The notes under the pieces: model-generated
What the model was told of the DNA's origin: nothing
Databases searched by the model: none
What the model saw: only the letters and a program-made list of their open reading frames with translations
In this document: piece by piece, positions 1 to 5,252 of the stretch
Layout of the letters: each line of letters opens with the position of its first letter
Numbering within the stretch: position 1 is the stretch's first letter
Assembly (NCBI GenBank): GCA_002409675.1
Contig: DHOB01000025.1
Location: 6,783 to 20,026, forward strand
DNA length: 13,244 nucleotides
Reading direction: 5' to 3'
Source: Ruminococcaceae bacterium UBA5401
GTDB taxonomy: Bacteria; Bacillota; Clostridia; Oscillospirales; Acutalibacteraceae
Program-made: the position numbers and the translations under genes

Positions 1-121
1 AGGACAAAACTACAGCGATAAAAACTCCCGAAGCAAAAGATTATGCGTCCGGGAGCTGTCTTATCCTGTCCCGGCAGACTAAACTTTCAGTTTTTGCCAT
101 TCCCCGCGCCGGGCCGAAACG
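1..121. repeat. Left arm of imperfect inverted repeat flanking asnB
   Basis: Read on the reverse strand, this stretch aligns with 2104-2222 over almost its whole length. The outermost 38 bases are nearly identical, including the CTTCGGGAG-TTTTTAT block and the TGTAGTTTTGTCCT end. Further in, the shared blocks are GTTTCGGCCCGGC, a GGGGAA-GGC-AAAAC pattern, TGCCGGGAC and AAGACA. The arm contains a hairpin (25-55) followed on the reverse strand by a T-run, so it looks like a reverse-facing terminator, yet no reverse-strand gene lies inside to be terminated. The outer end may continue beyond the window. Confidence 0.8.
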
Positions 122-141
122 GGCACCGCCCGCGACGCGGG

Positions 142-171
142 AACCGAAATGAAAAAACGGCATACTATAAA
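142..171 (+). promoter_or_regulatory. Candidate asnB promoter, possibly mother-cell sigma type
   Basis: The sequence CATACTATA at 161-169 fits the sigma-K -10 pattern CATANNNTA and is close to the sigma-E -10 pattern CATACANT. AACC at 142-145 could serve as a sigma-K-like -35 (AC core), 15 bases upstream. No good TTGACA-like -35 lies 16-18 bp upstream of the TACTAT/TATAAA alternatives. This is weak, motif-only evidence. Confidence 0.3.
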
Positions 172-224
172 ACGAGTGCGTTAAAAGAAAATTGGGCCAA
201 AGAGTTTTCAGGAGGGATTGTTTC

Positions 225-2078
225 ATGTGTGGAATTGCCGGGTTCTGTGATTATGGTGACGACTTTACCGAGGAGGCGCCGGCGCTCGGGCGCCTTGTGC
301 GGAAGATGGGGAATACGCTGAAGCACCGCGGGCCGGACGAGAACGGGATTTTTCTTTCGCGGCACGCGGCCTTTGCGCATCAGAGGCTGTGCGTGATCGA
401 CCCGAAGGGCGGCAGGCAGCCCATGACGGCCTATGCCGGCGGGTACCGCTACACCGTCGTCTACAACGGGGAGCTCTACAACAGCGGGGAGCTGCGCCGG
501 GAGCTGGAGGCCGCCGGCTATCTGTTTGAAACTTCCTGCGATACGGAAGTCCTCCTGAAATGCTACATCCAGTACGGCCCGGCCTGCGCCGAGAAGCTGA
601 ACGGCATCTTTGCGTTCGCGGTGGACGACGAGCGCCGCGGCTGCTGCTTCCTCTGCCGCGACCGCTTCGGCGTCAAGCCGCTGTTCTACACGCTGCGGGA
701 CGGCCGCCTCGTCTTCGCGTCCGAAATCAAGGCCCTGTTCGAGTACCCCGGCGTGGACCCCGTGCTGGACCGCCAGGGCCTGTGCGAGGTGTTCGGCCTC
801 GGGCCGGCGAGGACGTCCGGGGTCGGCGTCTTCCGCGGCATTTCGGAGGTCAGACCCGGCTGCTATGCCCTTTTCAGCCGGGACGGTCTGCGCCGCGGCC
901 GCTATTTCCGCCTGCAGAGCTACGAGCACCCCGACAGTTACGAGGACACGGTCAGGCACGTGCACGACCTGGTGCAGGACGCCGTGACCCGGCAGCTCGT
1001 TTCGGACGTCCCGCTCTGCACGTTCCTTTCCGGTGGGCTGGATTCCAGCGTGATCACCGCGCTGGCCGCGGCGGCGTACCGCGGCTCCGGCCGCAGGCTC
1101 GCCACCTATTCCTTCGACTTCGTCGGCAACGAGCGCTATTTCAAACCCTCCGCATTCCAGCCGGACGCCGACCGCCCGTGGGCGGAGAAGATGGCGCAGT
1201 TCTGCCGCACGGACCACACGCGGCTGGAGTGCGACAACGTCACGCAGGCCGACAAGCTGTACGACGCGGTCGATGCGAAGGACCTGCCCGGCATGGCGGA
1301 CGTGGATTCCTCGCTGCTCTATTTCTGCAGCCGGGTCAAGAAGCGCCATGTCGTGGCGCTGAGCGGAGAATGCGCCGACGAGATTTTCGGCGGATACCCG
1401 TGGTTCCACAAAAAAGAGGCGTTCGAGGGGCACTGCTTCCCCTGGTCGCCCGACCTGTCCCTGCGCACCGGCCTGCTGAAGCCAGAGGTCGCGGACGCGC
1501 TGAACGTCGGCGAGTACGTGAACCGCCGGTATGAGGAATCCCTCGCCGAAGTGCCCGTGCTGGAGGGCGAGGACCCCCGCGAAAAGCGCCGCCGCGAAAT
1601 CTCCTTCCTCAACATCAACTGGTTCATGGCGACCCTGCTGGACCGCAAGGACCGCATGAGCATGGCCAGCGGGCTGGAGGTCCGCGTGCCGTACGCCGAC
1701 CACAGAATCGTGGAGTATGTGTTCAACGCGCCCTGGGCGTACAAATGCCACAACGGCGTCACGAAATCCCTCCTGCGCGACGCCGCGGAGCCGTGGCTGC
1801 CGGAGGACGTCCGCCTGCGCCGCAAAAGCCCCTACCCCAAGACGCACAACCCCGGCTACGAGGCCATCGTCCGCGAGCGCCTGGCCAAAGTGATGGAGGA
1901 CGGGCAGCAGCCCCTCCACGCGCTGATTGACCCAGGCGCCGCCGAAAAGCTGCTGGCCGCAAAGTCGGATTACGGCAAGCCCTGGTTCGGTCAGCTCATG
2001 GCCGGCCCGCAGCTGATGGCCTACCTGCTGCAGATCAATTACTGGCTGAAAAAATACCGCATCCGCATCGACCTTTAG
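225..2078 (+). CDS. asnB: Asparagine synthetase (glutamine-hydrolysing)
   Basis: This 617-residue cytoplasmic enzyme makes asparagine from aspartate, glutamine and ATP. The N-terminal class II glutaminase domain (about 2-210) starts with MCGIAG, so Cys2 becomes the nucleophile once Met is removed. It also has the HRGPDE, YNGELYN and CDTEVL glutamine-site motifs. The C-terminal ATP-dependent synthetase domain carries the pyrophosphate loop SGGLDSS at residues 269-275, and later SGECADEIFGGYPWF and LDRKDRMSMASGLEVRVPY. The ATG at 225 is chosen because Cys must be residue 2 and GGAGGG lies 8 bases upstream; a longer TTG reading from 192 would bury the cysteine. The length matches the roughly 610-630-residue AsnB/AsnO type of Firmicutes. 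All key motifs are intact. It is a single-gene unit between the two repeat arms. Confidence 0.96.
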   Translation: MCGIAGFCDYGDDFTEEAPALGRLVRKMGNTLKHRGPDENGIFLSRHAAFAHQRLCVIDPKGGRQPMTAYAGGYRYTVVYNGELYNSGELRRELEAAGYLFETSCDTEVLLKCYIQYGPACAEKLNGIFAFAVDDERRGCCFLCRDRFGVKPLFYTLRDGRLVFASEIKALFEYPGVDPVLDRQGLCEVFGLGPARTSGVGVFRGISEVRPGCYALFSRDGLRRGRYFRLQSYEHPDSYEDTVRHVHDLVQDAVTRQLVSDVPLCTFLSGGLDSSVITALAAAAYRGSGRRLATYSFDFVGNERYFKPSAFQPDADRPWAEKMAQFCRTDHTRLECDNVTQADKLYDAVDAKDLPGMADVDSSLLYFCSRVKKRHVVALSGECADEIFGGYPWFHKKEAFEGHCFPWSPDLSLRTGLLKPEVADALNVGEYVNRRYEESLAEVPVLEGEDPREKRRREISFLNINWFMATLLDRKDRMSMASGLEVRVPYADHRIVEYVFNAPWAYKCHNGVTKSLLRDAAEPWLPEDVRLRRKSPYPKTHNPGYEAIVRERLAKVMEDGQQPLHALIDPGAAEKLLAAKSDYGKPWFGQLMAGPQLMAYLLQINYWLKKYRIRIDL

Positions 2079-2103
2079 GCGGCGTGTCGCCGCCGGCAGA
2101 GCC

Positions 2104-2222
2104 GGTTTCGGCCCGGCATGGGGAACGGCGAAAACCACAGGCCCGCTTTGCCGGGACGGTTTAAGACAACTCCCGAAGCGTAAATTTTGCTTCGGGAGTT
2201 TTTATAACTGTAGTTTTGTCCT
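2104..2222. repeat. Right arm of inverted repeat flanking asnB
   Basis: Inverted counterpart of positions 1-121, beginning about 25 bases after the asnB stop. The GTTTCGGCCCGGC block (2105-2117), TGCCGGGAC, AAGACA, the terminator hairpin and the TGTAGTTTTGTCC end all recur in inverted order. The arm includes the asnB terminator. Similarity is highest at the outer end and looser toward the gene. Confidence 0.8.
2168..2204 (+). terminator. Rho-independent terminator after asnB
   Basis: A 12-bp perfect stem (2168-2179 with 2189-2200) encloses a 9-base loop and is followed by a T-run. It sits inside the right repeat arm and would end the asnB transcript. Confidence 0.9.
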
Positions 2223-2401
2223 TATAAATTGGCTTTTTGGGGATTTTAAAGTTTTATTCCAGACCGCGGGAGAAAACTGCGTTCGAACAGCTCCAGCCCA
2301 CCAAGTGAGTGGGATTTGAAACAGAAATAGCTTCGAAAGCTGAAACACATCGAAAAGTATAGAAAAAGAAAGTTAGAAAATAATTTCAGCTCCGCAGTAA
2401 A
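2223..2401. other. AT-rich intergenic stretch, no recognised gene
   Basis: The base composition drops sharply from the GC-rich asnB region. I see only a small inverted repeat (CCCAC...GTGGG near 2296-2313) and no coding signal on either strand. A reverse reading frame of about 90 codons crosses into the lipoprotein gene and lacks a ribosome binding site. Confidence 0.5.
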
Positions 2402-2429
2402 TTGACATTTGAATTCGTGGTGATAATAT
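2402..2429 (+). promoter_or_regulatory. Promoter of first lipoprotein gene
   Basis: A perfect -35 TTGACA (2402-2407) and -10 TAATAT (2424-2429) are separated by 16 bp. The predicted start near 2436 leaves a leader of only about 15 bases, almost all of it the ribosome binding site. The same promoter recurs at 3035-3062. Confidence 0.85.
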
Positions 2430-2450
2430 AAGGAAAAGGAGGGGAACTCT

Positions 2451-2999
2451 ATGAAAAAAATGGTTGCCGGGATTTTGGCGCTGCTTCTGGCGGCCTCGGT
2501 TGCGGGGTGTGGGGCTGACAAAACCCCACATGGAGACTTTGATTATATCTCTTCGGAACCAGCCGTTAGTTCATCATCTTCCAAGCCAATTCAGATTGTA
2601 AACACAGATAATCTGACAGAACGGGAATCAGATTTTCAAAAAGCGAAGCTTTATGAAAAAGATGATTTAGCAAAAAGTATTTCCAGTTTCACAAATAAAT
2701 ATAGTATTTATGAATCTTCAATGCTAAAATCAACACTGCTTATTGCATTGCAGTTTGACAAAGATACTCCAAAGGAAGATGTTTCTGCTTTTAGAAAAAC
2801 AATCGAAAGCCTTTCCGATGTTGTCGGAAGAAGCGGATACAGACTATGCACGTTTTACCTTTTGAAAAACGGAGATATAAGGTTGGAAACCGCTCCATTG
2901 GAAATCAAAAGTGGAGTGTTGAAATCTCCAAAATCGCTGTTCCATTATTCAGGAGACAGTGAAATAGACACTGCATATGCTGATGAAGCATTTGGATAA
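2451..2999 (+). CDS. Small lipoprotein of unknown function, copy 1
   Basis: The 182-residue product is a predicted lipoprotein exported by Sec and anchored to the outer face of the membrane. It has a KK-positive N-terminus, a hydrophobic segment (4-16) and the lipobox VAGC with Cys20 as the lipidated residue. A Ser-rich linker (about 35-47) precedes a mixed alpha/beta domain (about 60-182) that I do not recognise. The ATG at 2451 has GGAGGGG 6 bases upstream. The coding DNA is much richer in A and T than asnB or the NlpC/P60 gene, which suggests transfer from elsewhere. The promoter, ribosome binding site, signal-peptide DNA and terminator are shared with the next gene, but the mature protein is not obviously similar. 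Lipoprotein status is well supported; function is unknown. Confidence 0.85.
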   Translation: MKKMVAGILALLLAASVAGCGADKTPHGDFDYISSEPAVSSSSSKPIQIVNTDNLTERESDFQKAKLYEKDDLAKSISSFTNKYSIYESSMLKSTLLIALQFDKDTPKEDVSAFRKTIESLSDVVGRSGYRLCTFYLLKNGDIRLETAPLEIKSGVLKSPKSLFHYSGDSEIDTAYADEAFG

Positions 3000-3005
3000 A
3001 AGAGC

Positions 3006-3030
3006 GCCCGGCTTTTTGCCGGGCATTTCT
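3006..3030 (+). terminator. Terminator after first lipoprotein gene
   Basis: Stem GCCCGGC (3006-3012) pairs with GCCGGGC (3018-3024) around a T5 loop, followed by ATTTCT. The same stem and tail recur after the second lipoprotein gene. Confidence 0.8.
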
Positions 3031-3034
3031 CATA

Positions 3035-3062
3035 TTGACATTTGAATTCGTGATGATAATAT
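3035..3062 (+). promoter_or_regulatory. Promoter of second lipoprotein gene
   Basis: TTGACA (3035-3040), a 16-bp spacer and TAATAT (3057-3062). Core and spacer match the promoter at 2402-2429 except at one position. It starts only a few bases after the preceding terminator, so each lipoprotein gene is its own transcription unit. Confidence 0.85.
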
Positions 3063-3083
3063 AAGGAAAAGGAGGGAAATTTT

Positions 3084-3650
3084 ATGAAAAAATTGGTTGC
3101 CGGGATTTTGGCGCTGATGCTGGTGGTCTCGGCTGCGGGATGCAGCGAAACCGCTTACGGTGAAGTACAGCTCTCTGCGGAAAGCAATGCGTCCAGTAAC
3201 CCCGAACCAAGTAGCAAACCCGTTATCAATTCTAAATCTCCCGAAGAACATATACAAGAATATTGCAACACCAAGAACTGTGGCAAGGAGACAAAAATAC
3301 CAAGCAAGGTATACGAAATATTTGTTGAAAGCGGAATCATACCCAGTACAGAAAATGCAAAGTATTATCCGAACAAAAGCGATCCATCAAAGGCGGCCGA
3401 TTGCTCATTCACTGTTGGAAAGCACAATTTTGTAGCAAAAGGGTACGTCAGGAAAACCGATGAAATTTCAATGAGCGATGATGCTGATTCGGATTTAAAT
3501 GGTTATGAATACACTCTAAACTCGATTCAGAGCGCAGATGGTAAAAAAATTTATTGGACTGAGTTAGGGTTAGAAGACAAAGTAAATGCCAATTTGGAAA
3601 AAGATTGCTCTGATTTAATTCCCAAAACAAAGCCAGAGCTAATAAAATAA
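3084..3650 (+). CDS. Small lipoprotein of unknown function, copy 2
   Basis: The 188-residue product is a predicted membrane-anchored lipoprotein. Its signal peptide is nearly the same as that of the preceding gene, with lipobox SAAGC and Cys20. A Ser/Pro/Asn-rich linker (about 30-52) leads into an unrecognised domain. The mature part has four further cysteines (two close together near residues 61 and 66, then one in ADCSF and one in KDCSD), which could form disulfides outside the cell. ATG 3084 has GGAGGG 7 bases upstream. The coding sequence is AT-rich like its neighbour. Beyond the signal peptide I see no convincing alignment with the first lipoprotein. Function unknown. Confidence 0.85.
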   Translation: MKKLVAGILALMLVVSAAGCSETAYGEVQLSAESNASSNPEPSSKPVINSKSPEEHIQEYCNTKNCGKETKIPSKVYEIFVESGIIPSTENAKYYPNKSDPSKAADCSFTVGKHNFVAKGYVRKTDEISMSDDADSDLNGYEYTLNSIQSADGKKIYWTELGLEDKVNANLEKDCSDLIPKTKPELIK

Positions 3651-3654
3651 AAGT

Positions 3655-3677
3655 GCCCGGCAAAAGCCGGGCGTTTC
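3655..3677. terminator. Bidirectional terminator
   Basis: Stem GCCCGGC (3655-3661) pairs with GCCGGGC (3666-3672) around an AAAA loop. T-rich tails lie on both sides: GTTTCTC forward, ACTTTTATTTT on the reverse strand. It would stop the second lipoprotein transcript and any reverse transcript from the fragment at 3678-3893. Confidence 0.8.
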
Positions 3678-3893
3678 TCATGTGGATTGCAGGCCAAGGT
3701 TATAGCCTCGGCTTGCATTTACTTTGTTTGTAGACTTTGCCAATACCTTATCATTCAGCTTTACGGTGGTATCCTTCTTCTCGACCACCTCAACAATTTG
3801 TACTGCGGCTGTAAGAATGGCGTTTGCAAGGCTTTCGTTTCCTTCTGTTGTTACCGTCGCCCGAATGATTGACTGGGGAGCGGCGACTTCGGG
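3678..3893 (-). pseudogene. Phage gene fragment, resembling tape-measure C-terminus
   Basis: A reverse-strand reading frame encodes about 71 residues ending at TGA 3680-3678. Its last third has a V-x-L-N-D-K-x-L-A-K-S pattern followed by SRGYNLG. From memory this resembles the C-terminal ends of many phage tail tape-measure proteins, where a short beta-strand with a DG/ND turn is followed by a conserved tail. The frame is open to an ATG at 3995, but there is no ribosome binding site there and the first 34 codons (Cys/Pro-rich) look non-coding. I therefore read it as a 3' remnant of a longer gene. The family call is a guess from pattern; the absence of a proper start is seen directly. Confidence 0.35.
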
Positions 3894-4053
3894 ATTGCTT
3901 TGTGGGCACGGCAAACACAGAAAGCCCACCGGTCCCCTTTCCGGATATGCCGCGCATAATTGCCAAAATTTATATCTTGAAATTGTTGGAATCATGCAAA
4001 CTTGTAATTTTTATACTCAGAATCCTTGCATTTATTACAGAACTGTGATAAGC
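3894..4053. other. Intergenic stretch upstream of the NlpC/P60 gene
   Basis: No gene is visible. It contains a TATACT (4012-4017) and a TTGCAT (4026-4031) with TAAGCT 17 bases later (4049-4054). Either could form part of a weak promoter for the hydrolase gene, but neither has two good boxes. A further TGTAAT half-site lies at 4003-4008. Confidence 0.4.
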
Positions 4054-4070
4054 TGTAACTAATTTGTAAT
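4054..4070 (+). promoter_or_regulatory. Candidate WalR (YycF) binding site
   Basis: TGTAAC-TAATT-TGTAAT exactly fits the published WalR consensus, two TGT(A/T)A(A/T/C) half-sites separated by five bases. A related half-site, TGTGAT, lies at 4044-4049. The site is 53 bases upstream of a secreted cell-wall hydrolase, the typical class of WalRK target in low-GC Gram-positives. The assignment is motif plus context; no WalR gene is in the window. Confidence 0.55.
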
Positions 4071-4122
4071 CATTGATGGAATTCAGAGAAACAGGATGCA
4101 GCGAATGCGCGGAGGTTTTGGA

Positions 4123-5037
4123 ATGAAAAAGGGTTCTTTTGCAGGAATCGTCGCGGGAATCACATGCTGCCTGGCCGTGGCCGGCTGGGCGGCCGGGGAG
4201 GCGCCGGCGAGCGCGGCGGCCGTGAAGACGGGCGCGGGCCTGTCGGAGCATGTGCTGACCGCAAGCCGGCAGGGGTGGAAATACCAGTACGGCGCCTACG
4301 GCCAGCTTATCGGCGGCGTGCGCCGGACGGACTGCTCCGGCCTCATCAAGTCCTACCTTTGGTGGACGGGGCCGAAGACCAACCCGAACCCGCGGCTGAT
4401 GTCCGTGGCGGGGAGCTCGACCGGGATGCTCCGGTCCGCCTCGGTCAAAGGGAACATCAACCTTTCCAAAACCTCCTCGCTGCCGCGCGTCCAGGGGCTG
4501 ATTCTTTACAGCCCGGGCCATGTGGGGGTCTACGTCGGCGGCAACGTCGCCGTAGACAACCGCTGCACCGGGCAGAACATCAAGGTCCAGCCGGTTTTCG
4601 GCGGGCGGTACCGCTGGCAGAAATGGTTCAAGCTGCCGCAGCTCCGCTACCCCGGGACGGGGTTCGTCACCTGCAACGGCGGCCAGTATTATTATGAAAA
4701 CGGCCAGTACGTCGCCGGAACGACGAAATCAGTCGGCGGTACGGTCTATAAGTTCGACGCTTCCGGCAGGCTGACGTCCGGCAGCGTGCCTGCCAGCGCC
4801 CGGGCGGCTTCGGCGGCGGCCGGCGTCTACCGCCGCGTGCTGCAGGTCGGCCTGCGGGGCGGCGACGTGCTGGCCCTGCAGCGGAAACTCACGGGCCTGC
4901 ATTTCATGACGGCGGACAACTGCACCGGTTATTACGGGCCGATCACCAAGGCCGCGGTGCTCAATTATCAGCGGAAGAAGGGCCTTTCCGCAACGGGCAT
5001 CGCGGACCTCAAGACCCTCTCTTCCCTCGGTCTGTAA
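4123..5037 (+). CDS. Secreted NlpC/P60 hydrolase with peptidoglycan-binding domain
   Basis: This 304-residue exported protein is predicted to cut peptidoglycan stem peptides. A signal peptide (about 1-32, KK start, hydrophobic core, cleavage near ASA-AAV) is followed by an NlpC/P60 domain (about 40-170). The likely catalytic residues are Cys71 in TDCSGLI and His133 in GHVGVYVG, with a polar third residue possibly Asn146. A short aromatic segment with GQYYYENGQYV (about 187-200) resembles a single cell-wall-binding repeat. The C-terminus (about 240-304) is a PG_binding_1 domain (LRGGDVLALQRKL, YGPITKAAVLNYQ). ATG 4123 is preferred to the upstream 4096 because GGAGG lies 7 bases before it and the signal peptide then starts MKKG. 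It is monocistronic, with a candidate WalR box upstream and a terminator at 5094. Confidence 0.9.
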   Translation: MKKGSFAGIVAGITCCLAVAGWAAGEAPASAAAVKTGAGLSEHVLTASRQGWKYQYGAYGQLIGGVRRTDCSGLIKSYLWWTGPKTNPNPRLMSVAGSSTGMLRSASVKGNINLSKTSSLPRVQGLILYSPGHVGVYVGGNVAVDNRCTGQNIKVQPVFGGRYRWQKWFKLPQLRYPGTGFVTCNGGQYYYENGQYVAGTTKSVGGTVYKFDASGRLTSGSVPASARAASAAAGVYRRVLQVGLRGGDVLALQRKLTGLHFMTADNCTGYYGPITKAAVLNYQRKKGLSATGIADLKTLSSLGL

Positions 5038-5085
5038 AATCCGCGCCCGGCTTCCCGGAACGGCACGCCGTGTACATACCTATGG

Positions 5086-5192
5086 ATAAAAACACTCCCG
5101 AAACGCTCGGTTTCGGGAGTTTTCTATGTGCTCCGGCTCTGCCGAACGGGAGATGCCTTACTCCAGTCCCGGCAGACCCAATTCACAGCGAA
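5086..5192. repeat. Third, diverged copy of the asnB-flanking repeat
   Basis: In the same orientation as the left arm at 1-121, this stretch shares GATAAAAA, ACTCCCGAA, CGGGAG-x-TG-x-CTTA, GTCCCGGCAGAC and an AAxTTxCAG tail. It differs by an extra hairpin segment at about 5120-5150. It fills the gap between the hydrolase and glgP, both of which end here. The shared order of blocks supports a common origin, though it is less similar than the other two copies are to each other. Confidence 0.6.
5094..5124. terminator. Bidirectional terminator between hydrolase and glgP
   Basis: An 11-bp perfect stem (5094-5104 with 5110-5120) around a 5-base loop is followed by TTTCT forward. On the reverse strand it is followed by GTTTTTATCC. 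It serves the two convergent genes. Confidence 0.85.
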
Positions 5193-5252
5193 CCCGTGGC
5201 GAATGAAACCTGCCCCGGCCGCGGCGGAAAGCCCTTACAGACTGCCGGGGAA

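Noticed and set aside
165..2138. Reverse-strand reading frame of over 600 codons opposite asnB
   Set aside because: It lies wholly over the clear asnB gene, lacks family motifs, and is the expected by-product of GC-rich coding DNA.
1..2222. Insertion sequence with asnB as passenger
   Set aside because: No transposase is present inside the arms, and the arms lack the short sharp ends of a classical insertion sequence; kept only as a repeat-bracketed gene.
3724..4062. Forward reading frame of 112 codons
   Set aside because: It has no ribosome binding site, overlaps the likelier reverse-strand phage fragment, and runs into the promoter region of the hydrolase gene.
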